Shown one piece after another: positions 1 through 5,368 of a DNA stretch of 5,368 bases. The notes beneath the pieces were generated by a model. That model saw only the letters and a program-made list of their open reading frames with translations, had not been told where the DNA came from and searched no databases. The stretch lies in NCBI GenBank assembly GCA_903842475.1, contig CAIMMA010000149.1, positions 1 to 5,368 on the forward strand, read 5' to 3'. How positions within the stretch are numbered: the stretch's first letter is position 1; each line of letters begins with the position of its first letter. The position numbers and the translations under genes were made by a program. This DNA comes from an uncultured bacterium (GTDB lineage: Bacteria; Desulfobacterota; Desulfobulbia; Desulfobulbales; Desulfobulbaceae).

Positions 1-639
1 CCTGATATTGCCAACAATGGTGCACAGCACATCAGTCCCCAGGTGCGGCTTGCTCATATAGCCGATTGCTTCAGGAGCGCCAAATTTGATGTAAGTCTGC
101 AACACCCTGTTAATGACACTCGTGTTATTATCCCGCCTGGAAAACAGCTTGCCATCGGAATAGGACCCCGCGCCGCCTTCACCGAACTGGATATTCGATT
201 CCGGATTCAGCGTTCGTTCCTGAATAAATTTACCCACATCGACGGTACGTTCTTCGATGATTTTTCCCCGTTCAAAGATGAGCGGTTTCAACCCGTAAGC
301 AATCAGTTCAAGAGCGGCAAACATGCCGGCAGGACCGAACCCGATGATAATTGGCCTTTCCTGCCGTCCGATGGTTTTGCGAGGCGGCTGGTTCCGTGCA
401 ACGTATACCGGAAAATTTTGCTCATTTGCAAAACCATCAGCTATCTGCACCACAAGGGAAAAATTGAAAAAAAACTGCTCAGCATTAAGCATATCCAGGG
501 ATTTGCTTAATATTTTTAAAATGACAAAATCCTTTGGGCCGACCTGCAACTTGCGAGAGGCCGCTGCGACCAGTTCAGCAAGCCCATCGTTCTCAACAGG
601 AACCTGCAAATCGCTCAATATGAGTTCCAAAAATTTCAC
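1..639 (-). CDS. FAD-dependent dehydrogenase, COG2509 type (partial, N-terminal 213 codons)
   Basis: This is the start of an uncharacterised FAD-dependent dehydrogenase of the COG2509/HI0933-like group, probably a cytoplasmic flavoprotein oxidoreductase of unknown substrate. Read on the minus strand from 639, residues 1-90 form the variable N-terminal domain typical of the group. Residues 96-105 carry the dinucleotide-binding signature RPIIIGFGPAG (GxGxxG at G100, G102, G105), and E123 in LIFERG sits where the FAD ribose is normally bound. Residues 151-165 (QFGEGGAGSYSDGKL) and 197-203 (KPHLGTD) match conserved blocks I recall from the family. The frame is open to base 1, so the C-terminal half or more lies outside the window. 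An in-frame TAA at 648-646 limits the start. GTG at 639 is preferred, with AAGGA only 3 nt upstream; TTG at 630 is the alternative. No upstream promoter is clear. The family assignment is strong; the reaction is unknown. Confidence 0.9.
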   Translation of the reverse strand, partial: MKFLELILSDLQVPVENDGLAELVAAASRKLQVGPKDFVILKILSKSLDMLNAEQFFFNFSLVVQIADGFANEQNFPVYVARNQPPRKTIGRQERPIIIGFGPAGMFAALELIAYGLKPLIFERGKIIEERTVDVGKFIQERTLNPESNIQFGEGGAGSYSDGKLFSRRDNNTSVINRVLQTYIKFGAPEAIGYMSKPHLGTDVLCTIVGNIR

Positions 640-663
640 ACATCCTTACTCATTTAAGAAAAT

Positions 664-689
664 AAAAAAAACCCGGCAACCCGACCAGA
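664..689 (-). terminator. Weak terminator-like hairpin with T8 tract
   Basis: On the minus strand a short stem, CTGG pairing with CCGG (with a G-T pair, 8-nt loop), is followed directly by eight T residues (664-671) and then more T-rich sequence. It lies between the methyltransferase and the FAD dehydrogenase gene and could end transcription of the former. The stem is short and includes wobble pairs, so this may be chance in an AT-rich gap. The rest of 640-912 shows no convincing gene or strong promoter; a 63-codon frame at 845-654 has no ribosome binding site and no family resemblance. Confidence 0.25.
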
Positions 690-912
690 AAAAAGTTTAT
701 CCGGAGTCGAAGTCCAAACCTGCAATACAATACAGCCAAATAGCACTTCGATGTAAAGAAAGAACGCCTGATTGACTTGAAACTTAACAATAGGGCCACC
801 AACCAGCACTGTTGGACCAAACCAGTCAATTGTCCATTGGTGCATGCGGACAGGAGATGCCTGCTCCCTGAGCCGAAAATTCTACGGGCGCATTATCGAA
901 AGAGCCTCCTGC

Positions 913-1587
913 TCAAGCCTTATCCCATTGTACAGCCAGGAAAGCACCGGTGTTCAGCCCCTTCTTGCTTCCGCTTCTTTCAATTTCAGGGATGCAGGCC
1001 ACAGAATCATTGTTCTGGAAGTGAATTGCTGTCTTGATGACACTCCGTTCAGGAACGATCGAACACATATCCCCCGGGGACCTGAAATGTATTTTTTGAA
1101 ATAAGGCATGGCCGTTTCGGGCTTTCTGTTGCCGTTGTTGGGCCCATGGGCTGAGACTGTTGAGCGTGGTCACAACAATGCGGCCTCCTTTCCGGGTCAC
1201 TCGATCAAGTTCGGCAATCGCCCTTCTTGCGTCAGCTACAAACTCAATCGCCGTCATTGAAAAAACTTTATCAAAACTATTGCTGGGAAAAGGTAAAGCG
1301 GACATGTCGGCACAGAGACCTGTGAAACTGGCGTTACCCATACGAATAAACGCCTTTTTGAGCATGGGAACTGACAGGTCGATGCCGGTCACGATGGCTC
1401 CGCAGTCCAAGACCTCTTGTGTGAAAATACCGGTGCCGCATCCCACGTCCAAAATTCTTTCACCAGGGCGTGGCTTCAGGAACTCAAGCAGGAGGGTTGA
1501 TTCGTATTTTCTGACAAGCCGACCTGTTGGGGTTTCAAACCAGCGATCATACGTGTCTGTCCACGTGTCAAACAGTGCAGTTGTCAT
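913..1587 (-). CDS. Class I SAM-dependent methyltransferase
   Basis: A 224-residue methyltransferase of the UbiE/type-11 class, expected to be cytoplasmic and to transfer a methyl group from S-adenosylmethionine to an unidentified small molecule or lipid. Motif I is LDVGCGTG (residues 46-53); the acidic residue ending strand 2 is D70 in VTGIDLS; the motif around SALPFPSNSFDKVFS (96-110) and the post-III segment LDRVTRKGGRIVVTTLN (127-143) complete the Rossmann-like core. The C-terminal part (SLSPWAQQR near 144, TAIHFQ near 186, TGAFLAVQW near 213) resembles full-length members of this subgroup, so the gene appears complete. ATG at 1587 is preceded by AAGGGAAG at suitable spacing. The first 20 nt overlap the end of the DUF1801 remnant, so the ribosome binding site lies within that remnant. 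No neighbour reveals the substrate. Confidence 0.9.
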   Translation of the reverse strand: MTTALFDTWTDTYDRWFETPTGRLVRKYESTLLLEFLKPRPGERILDVGCGTGIFTQEVLDCGAIVTGIDLSVPMLKKAFIRMGNASFTGLCADMSALPFPSNSFDKVFSMTAIEFVADARRAIAELDRVTRKGGRIVVTTLNSLSPWAQQRQQKARNGHALFQKIHFRSPGDMCSIVPERSVIKTAIHFQNNDSVACIPEIERSGSKKGLNTGAFLAVQWDKA

Positions 1588-1830
1588 CTTTCTTCCCTTT
1601 CTTGTACGCTGACTTCCCCTTGACCTCGTTTACCCCGAATTTGACGATTATTCCTATCAGACGCAGAGGCCTTGGCTTGCCGAGGGAAAACGGGACCGAC
1701 CCTTTCGCAAACTTGCACCCAGCCAGCTCGCGCTTGAATTCCTCGACACCAGAGGGGGTTGGCTTCGGGTGCAGCCCTCTTGCTTCCTTTACAATACTCT
1801 TCCAGGTCAACTTTGAGATACCCACAATTG
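1568..1830 (-). pseudogene. Remnant of a DUF1801 (YdhG-like) gene
   Basis: The minus-strand frame ending at TGA 1570-1568 encodes a C-terminal block that resembles the DUF1801/iron-chaperone-like family. TPSGVEEFKREL (from about 1759) corresponds to the usual PTPSGIEAFKEEL; KGSVPFSLGKP to KGSIQFPLDKP; LIGIIVKFGVNE to LIxKIVKFRVxE; then a lysine-rich tail. Upstream only a short piece (WKSIVKEA, 1804-1781) recalls the family N-terminal helix. The middle of the domain, roughly 35-45 residues normally present between these blocks, is absent. A second frame at 1775-1761 reads AAPEA, another family motif, suggesting a frameshift beside the deletion. No good start or ribosome binding site exists; the only ATG in frame (1894) lies inside pldA. 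The family match is from memory. A short expressed protein cannot be excluded, but decay is more likely. Confidence 0.65.
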
Positions 1831-1849
1831 TTCTCGCCAAGGGGTATCT
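1816..1849 (-). terminator. 8-bp perfect hairpin starting in the pldA stop codon
   Basis: AGATACCC and GGGTATCT (1842-1849 and 1816-1823) form a perfect 8-bp stem around an 18-nt loop. On the minus strand the first arm begins at the second base of the pldA TAG codon, which suggests a transcription end or mRNA 3'-end stabiliser for the folD-to-pldA cluster. There is no T-tract after the stem in either direction, so a classical intrinsic terminator is not supported. It also marks where the DUF1801 remnant begins. Confidence 0.4.
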
Positions 1850-2855
1850 ACAGCCAGTCGGAGAGCGAAAAGCCCACCCCAACCCGGTTGACATACTGGT
1901 CGTAGTCGATCAGGCTTTCGCCGTACCCATTGAAATATTGCACATAGCCGCGCAGATAGGGCCAGTTCCCCAGGGGAAAACTCCAACTGGCCAGGATAGC
2001 GCCCCGATGAAAATCGGATTCAAGTGCGTTTCGGGTCATCAGGCTGAAGGTATGGTCGTCCCATTTATAGGTGGCGCTTATTTCGTAATGACCGAGATAG
2101 TCGGCAATGTCGGGGTTATCGTCATCGTGGGCGCTTTCGGGCAGGCGATACCAGGGGGTAAGACTCACCCCGAGGTTGCCGTACTCAAAGACAAAGGAAG
2201 CGTACAACCGATTCCAGCTCCGCGACAAATCGCCGCTCTGCCCGTTGGACTGGTGATTGATCCCCATGGCGTTCCAGGTGTTCCTGATCCCGAAGCAATC
2301 CCATTTGCTGTTGAACTGCACCCACAGCTCGGGTTCATGGACGGTTTCGCGGAAGGGTGAGGAGATAGCGTTGTTGTACACCTGCCAGAAACTGTGATTG
2401 GTATACGCGGCGTAGATATCGATACGGTCATCGATCAACCCCACCACCAAGGGTGATTTGATGCTGATCTGGAACTGGGCCTCGACCGGATCAAAATCGT
2501 AGGAGCTGTCGTCCTTGGAGCTGTATCCAGCCCGATTGTAGGCCACGGGCAGGATATAGTTGGGTTTGTGGGTCATGACGCTAAACGGCTTGAGCACGAT
2601 TTCCCGTTCCTGCTGCTGGCGTATCTCAACCGCGCCCCGGTTGGCATTTTGGCCTGAGACGGTTTCCGGACCGAGGTCCTGCATCTGCCGACATTGCCGG
2701 CGCAGTTCACCCACCATGACGGTGTCAGCGGCGGTGGCCAGTTTTTCCTGCAGGCACCGTTCGAGTTCGTCGGCATTGGAAACACCACCGGCGACACCAC
2801 CAATCAACAGAGCCAGCAAACTGATAGCCGCAATCTGCCAAACGCGTCTTAACAT
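1848..2855 (-). CDS. pldA: Outer membrane phospholipase A (OMPLA)
   Basis: This protein hydrolyses acyl ester bonds of phospholipids in the outer membrane, acting as a calcium-dependent dimeric beta-barrel that clears phospholipid mislocalised to the outer leaflet. Numbering from ATG 2855 (335 residues), a signal peptide occupies about 1-28, with likely cleavage after VSNA. Residues 29-85 form an extra periplasmic segment with cysteines at 34 and 55, which may form a disulfide. The barrel follows. The catalytic block NHQSNGQS...SRSWNRLY places His201, Ser203 and Asn215 at the E. coli His142/Ser144/Asn156 positions. SSPFRET (Ser165) and Ser211 match the calcium-site serines 106 and 152; E. coli Arg147 is Gln here. 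The C-terminus GYGESLIDY...RVGVGFSLSDWL is typical. No Shine-Dalgarno precedes ATG 2855; an in-frame TTG at 2861 is the only near alternative before a stop. It starts 23 nt after the preceding small gene, so it is probably co-transcribed. Confidence 0.95.
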   Translation of the reverse strand: MLRRVWQIAAISLLALLIGGVAGGVSNADELERCLQEKLATAADTVMVGELRRQCRQMQDLGPETVSGQNANRGAVEIRQQQEREIVLKPFSVMTHKPNYILPVAYNRAGYSSKDDSSYDFDPVEAQFQISIKSPLVVGLIDDRIDIYAAYTNHSFWQVYNNAISSPFRETVHEPELWVQFNSKWDCFGIRNTWNAMGINHQSNGQSGDLSRSWNRLYASFVFEYGNLGVSLTPWYRLPESAHDDDNPDIADYLGHYEISATYKWDDHTFSLMTRNALESDFHRGAILASWSFPLGNWPYLRGYVQYFNGYGESLIDYDQYVNRVGVGFSLSDWL

Positions 2856-2878
2856 AAGCAAACGGGAGGAAAAACCGA

Positions 2879-3073
2879 TCAGCGCCGGCTGACGTTACAG
2901 GATTGGACCTGGGCCATGATGACCGACAATGCCTGAAAGAATGCCTGCGCTTCCGGATCGGCGGAGTTGAGCTCCCGGCACTTTTCATAGCGGGCAAACA
3001 ATTGGGTCAGCACCTGGTAGGCCTGCTCGTCGTCAAGGGAGCCGAGCGCATCCCAGAGATCATTGGTATCCAT
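2879..3073 (-). CDS. Small conserved hypothetical protein (64 aa)
   Basis: A 64-residue soluble, mostly helical-looking protein of unknown function, beginning MDTNDLWDALGSLDDEQAY. It is acidic in the first half, has single cysteines at residues 33 and 59, and ends in VSRR. There is no signal peptide or membrane segment. I recall similar short proteins (LWDALGSL...EEAYxVLxxLFxxYE) in deltaproteobacteria, but this is memory, not a search. The start is well supported: ATG 3073 has AAGGAG 8 nt upstream, and lies 5 nt after the stop of the zinc-knuckle gene. That spacing implies translational coupling and suggests the two small proteins work together. It is followed after 23 nt by pldA. Confidence 0.85.
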   Translation of the reverse strand: MDTNDLWDALGSLDDEQAYQVLTQLFARYEKCRELNSADPEAQAFFQALSVIMAQVQSCNVSRR

Positions 3074-3078
3074 TGCCT

Positions 3079-3273
3079 TTACTCCTTTGCTTCATTGTTT
3101 TTTTCCTTGGAAAAACCAGGAGCCTGCGCAGAGGGTTCCTCGTCGAGCACGTACCCGAGGCCGCAGCAGGCCGGACACTCTTCCCTGGTGATGAAAAACC
3201 GGCTTTCGCCTTGGAAAAAGCCGATTTCGCCACTGCCGCCGCAGGTATTGCAGGTTGTTTTGTTTTCAGTCAT
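3079..3273 (-). CDS. Small DnaJ-like zinc-knuckle protein (64 aa)
   Basis: A 64-residue protein with two CxxCxGxG knuckles: CNTCGGSG (C8, C11) and CPACCGLG (C33, C36). This is the repeat unit of the DnaJ cysteine-rich domain; two units supply four cysteines, enough for one zinc ion. Full DnaJ has four units plus J and C-terminal domains, all missing here, so it is not a chaperone co-factor of the normal kind. Between the knuckles is GFFQGESRFFITREE, and the C-terminus is a charged, probably disordered tail ending in EAKE. Binding of a protein or nucleic acid partner is a guess from the fold. ATG 3273 lies 22 nt after the folD stop, with a purine-rich GTGGGGCGGAG just upstream. An adjacent extra cysteine (C37) follows the second knuckle. 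Confidence 0.87.
   Translation of the reverse strand: MTENKTTCNTCGGSGEIGFFQGESRFFITREECPACCGLGYVLDEEPSAQAPGFSKEKNNEAKE
3082..3087 (-). promoter_or_regulatory. Ribosome binding site (AAGGAG) inside the upstream gene
   Basis: On the minus strand AAGGAG spans the last two sense codons of the zinc-knuckle gene, immediately before its TAA, and sits 8 nt before ATG 3073. It is the best Shine-Dalgarno sequence in the window. It fixes the start of the downstream small gene and makes stop-start coupling between the two likely. Confidence 0.85.
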
Positions 3274-3295
3274 GGCTCCGCCCCACCGCTCCGGT

Positions 3296-4183
3296 TTAAT
3301 CGATCCCCGCCGCCTGTTTTGCGGCCTGCAGGGTGTTTTTCATCAGCATGGTGATGGTCATGGGCCCGACGCCGCCGGGCACCGGGGTGATGGCGGCGGC
3401 CTTGCCGACCACCGTATCGAAATCGACATCGCCGGCCAGAATGGCCTTGCCGCTGGCCGCCTGGCCGATACGGTTGACCCCGACGTCGATAATCACCACC
3501 CCGTCCTTGACCTGATCCCCCTTGATCATCTTCGCCACCCCGGCGGCAACAATCAAAATATCGGCCCGCCGGGTGTGGAAGTGCATGTCACGGCTGCGGG
3601 TGTGGCAGACGGTGACCGTGGCATTGCCGCCGGCACGTTTCTGCAGCATCAGATTGGCAATCGGCTTGCCGACGATATTGGAGCGGCCGACCACCACCAC
3701 CTCGGCCCCGGAGGTCTCGATCCCCGAACGCTGCAGCAACTCGAGGATGCCGTGGGGGGTGCAGGGCAGAAAACATGGCTCGCCCAGCATCATCTTGCCG
3801 ACATTGACCGGATGGAAGCCGTCGACATCCTTAGCCGGATCGATGGCAAACAGCACCCTGGCCTCATTGATATGCCGAGGCAAGGGCAGCTGCACCAGAA
3901 TGCCGTGGATAGCGGGATTGCGGTTGTACGTATCCACAATTTTGAGCAACTCGGCCTCACTGGTGTCCGCGGCCAGGGTGACCTGCTCGGAATGGATGCC
4001 CAGGGCATGGGCGGTTTTATTCTTGGCCGCCACATAGGATTCCGAGGCCGGGTCTTGGCCCACCAGGATGGTCACCAGGCCGGGAGTAAGGCCGTGCTTT
4101 TGTTTGAGATTGGCCACTTCGACGGTGAGCTCTTCGCGGATAGCCTTGGCGGTTTCGATTCCGCTGATAATTCTTGCTGACAT
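3296..4183 (-). CDS. folD: Bifunctional methylene-THF dehydrogenase / methenyl-THF cyclohydrolase
   Basis: FolD interconverts 5,10-methylene-, 5,10-methenyl- and 10-formyl-tetrahydrofolate with NADP(H) in the cytoplasm, feeding one-carbon units to purine and formylmethionine synthesis; in acetogenic or sulfate-reducing anaerobes it also serves the Wood-Ljungdahl methyl branch. The 295-residue length is normal. The active site YVAAK gives Tyr50 and catalytic Lys54; QLPLP is at 98-102, KDVDGFHP (Asp121) at 118-125, the nucleotide-binding segment VVVVGRSNIVGKP at 162-174, and PVPGGVGPMT at 267-276. All key residues are intact. The frame stays open upstream to 4267, but ATG 4183 (MSARIISG) fits the family start, and the upstream codons do not look like FolD. 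No clear Shine-Dalgarno precedes it. It heads the probable folD-to-pldA operon. Confidence 0.97.
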   Translation of the reverse strand: MSARIISGIETAKAIREELTVEVANLKQKHGLTPGLVTILVGQDPASESYVAAKNKTAHALGIHSEQVTLAADTSEAELLKIVDTYNRNPAIHGILVQLPLPRHINEARVLFAIDPAKDVDGFHPVNVGKMMLGEPCFLPCTPHGILELLQRSGIETSGAEVVVVGRSNIVGKPIANLMLQKRAGGNATVTVCHTRSRDMHFHTRRADILIVAAGVAKMIKGDQVKDGVVIIDVGVNRIGQAASGKAILAGDVDFDTVVGKAAAITPVPGGVGPMTITMLMKNTLQAAKQAAGID

Positions 4184-4257
4184 ACGTTTGGGTTTATTCT
4201 GTGAAAGTGAAGGGTTACCCCCGGATACAGGCAGGCATGGTAGACGACATCGACCAC

Positions 4258-4285
4258 AACCTAGCACAACGGTAAGTTATTTCAA
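4258..4285 (-). promoter_or_regulatory. Possible weak sigma-70 promoter upstream of folD
   Basis: In the 160-bp gap before folD, the minus strand has TTGAAA (4285-4280), a 16-bp spacer and TAGGTT (4263-4258). The -35 box is good but the -10 box is poor (three of six consensus bases). It is placed correctly to start the folD cluster about 70 nt upstream of ATG 4183, but it could be chance; read-through from the helicase gene is equally possible. Confidence 0.2.
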
Positions 4286-4343
4286 GGGGAGTCTGGGTGG
4301 ATCACGGAGAGCGATTCGATCCGGCGGCCGACGGTCGTTGCTC

Positions 4344-5368
4344 TCACAGTCCAACTCGAAACTCCCCAATGAGCAGGGCCAACGCGGTCTGACGTTTCGA
4401 GGTGTCGCGGTTGCGCACCGCCATGGCCAGGGCCTGCCGGGACCCGACCAGGATGGCCAGCCTCTTGCCCCGGGTCAGGCCGGTATAGATAAGATTCCGG
4501 AACAACATACGAAAATGCTGGGTCAGCACGGGGATGATAACCACATCGAACTCCGAGCCCTGCGATTTATGAACCGTGATCGCATAGGCCAGATCCAGTT
4601 CGGTGATCTGGTCGCGGTTGTACTCCACCCGCCGCCCGTCGGGAAAGAAAACCACTTCGCAGGTGAGGTTGGTATTGTCGATCGCCTGGATCAGGCCGAT
4701 GTCGCCGTTGAACACGTTTAATTCGTAGTTGTTGCGGCGATGGATGACCCGGTCGCCGGTGCGAAAGATCCGCTCGCCGACGGTCAATTCGGCTTTGTGT
4801 TCTCCGGCCGGGTTGACGTTGTGCTGCAGCATTTTGTTGAGGTTGGCCGCGCCCAGACTGCCCCGGATCATTGGGCACAGCACTTGAATCTCGACCCCGG
4901 CTCCCAAATATTTAGGGATCCATTCCTGGTACAGCTTGCGCACCACATCCACTGCGGTCAGGCCGTAATAGAGGCTGGACCAGGGGTGGGTCTTTTTCGC
5001 CAGGGCCAGCAGTTCGCGGGCCGCGCCATCGGCGGTCGCAAGCGTCCCCAGGGCGACATGGCTGAATTGTTCGGGCACCTTGAAGGCGTAGGGATCGGCC
5101 GCCCCCTCCTCGGGGAGGACCGGGTCATAGGGCGTCTGGGCGAACAACTGCTCGCGGGTCTCGATGCCGGCATAGTGAAATTTCACCCGGTTGACGAACT
5201 GCAGCTGCTGCTGGGTGGCTTCGGCGGAATCGATAAAAAAACAATCGGATTCCTTCCACAATGCAGGGGTCTTGAAAGGGGAGTCCAGGGACGGCACCTC
5301 GCCCCGGTTGATCTGGTGGGCGGCACCGATAATGGCCGACTGTTGCGCCTGCCGGAAAATGGTGGTCA
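4344..5368 (-). CDS. RecD2-type ATP-dependent DNA helicase (partial, C-terminal part)
   Basis: C-terminal 340 or so residues of a superfamily 1B helicase of the RecD2/TraA type, expected to unwind DNA 5'-3' in repair or recombination. The frame is open to the right edge, where it reads TTIFRQAQQSAIIGAAHQIN (5366-5307), the FRQA...AHxIN block that follows motif III. Later blocks are the QVLCPMIRG...LNKMLQHNVNP segment (about 4882-4809), the GDRVIHRRNNYELNVFNGDIG segment (about 4757-4695), motif V TVHKSQG (4577-4557) and motif VI YTGLTRGK (4487-4464). A segment of about 70 residues at 5192-4974 interrupts the usual spacing before QVLCPM. Without a RecB/RecC partner visible, RecD2 is favoured over RecD of RecBCD. 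The Walker A region lies outside the window. A GTG at 5297 is internal, not the start. Confidence 0.92.
   Translation of the reverse strand, partial: TTIFRQAQQSAIIGAAHQINRGEVPSLDSPFKTPALWKESDCFFIDSAEATQQQLQFVNRVKFHYAGIETREQLFAQTPYDPVLPEEGAADPYAFKVPEQFSHVALGTLATADGAARELLALAKKTHPWSSLYYGLTAVDVVRKLYQEWIPKYLGAGVEIQVLCPMIRGSLGAANLNKMLQHNVNPAGEHKAELTVGERIFRTGDRVIHRRNNYELNVFNGDIGLIQAIDNTNLTCEVVFFPDGRRVEYNRDQITELDLAYAITVHKSQGSEFDVVIIPVLTQHFRMLFRNLIYTGLTRGKRLAILVGSRQALAMAVRNRDTSKRQTALALLIGEFRVGL

Noticed and set aside
43..510. 155-codon plus-strand frame
   Set aside because: Antisense to the FAD dehydrogenase, whose GxGxxG and other conserved blocks are clear on the minus strand.
654..845. 63-codon minus-strand frame, hydrophobic, ATG at 845
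   Set aside because: No ribosome binding site, no family resemblance, and it runs through the T-rich terminator-like element; likely chance.
841..880. Inverted repeat around GGAGCAGGCATCTCC downstream of the methyltransferase
   Set aside because: Only four contiguous pairs with mismatches outside them and no T-tract; too weak to call a terminator.
1527..2360. 277-codon plus-strand frame
   Set aside because: Antisense to pldA, the remnant and the methyltransferase start; pldA is certain from its catalytic motifs.
2903..4180. Long 425-codon plus-strand frame
   Set aside because: It is antisense to folD and both small genes, has low-complexity His/Gly/Asp-rich content typical of a shadow frame, and matches no family.
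4212..4220. GGGTTACCC palindrome upstream of folD as an operator
   Set aside because: A 4+1+4 inverted repeat is expected by chance in a window this size, and nothing else supports a binding site.
4310..4340. GC-rich inverted bases after the helicase gene as a terminator
   Set aside because: Pairing is only partial and no T-tract follows on the minus strand.

Overview
The window looks like chromosomal DNA of a Gram-negative bacterium, most likely a Desulfobacterota (deltaproteobacterial) member such as a Desulfobulbales or Desulfuromonadales relative. The Gram-negative assignment rests on a recognisable outer-membrane phospholipase A. The finer placement is an inference from remembered similarity of the small proteins, the RecD2-like helicase and the COG2509 protein to that group; no search was run. 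Every credible gene lies on the minus strand, so transcription runs from right to left.

From right to left: (1) 5368-4344, the C-terminal part of a RecD2-type helicase whose N-terminus lies outside the window; (2) 4343-4184, a 160-bp gap with at most a weak promoter; (3) 4183-3296, folD, the bifunctional methylene-tetrahydrofolate dehydrogenase/cyclohydrolase; (4) 3273-3079, a 64-residue protein with a DnaJ-like two-knuckle zinc motif; (5) 3073-2879, a 64-residue protein of unknown function, coupled to the previous gene by a 5-nt gap; (6) 2855-1848, pldA, the outer-membrane phospholipase A, with a hairpin starting in its stop codon; (7) about 1830-1568, what looks like the decayed, internally deleted remains of a DUF1801 (YdhG-like) gene; (8) 1587-913, a class I SAM-dependent methyltransferase; (9) 912-640, an AT-rich gap with no convincing gene and one weak terminator-like element; (10) 639-1, the N-terminal 213 codons of a COG2509-type FAD-dependent dehydrogenase, running off the left edge and starting at GTG.

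folD, the zinc-knuckle gene, the small gene and pldA are spaced 5-23 nt apart and probably form one operon. Their products do not share an obvious pathway (one-carbon metabolism, unknown, unknown, envelope lipid hydrolysis). The left third (about 1-1850) is visibly more AT-rich than the right two thirds and contains the gene remnant, so the downstream edge of pldA looks like a boundary between a conserved cluster and less stable sequence. I found no CRISPR array, insertion sequence, tRNA, rRNA or defence cassette. I do not see evidence for an undescribed multi-gene system; the most unusual items are the DUF1801 remnant, the helicase insertion and the coupled pair of small proteins.
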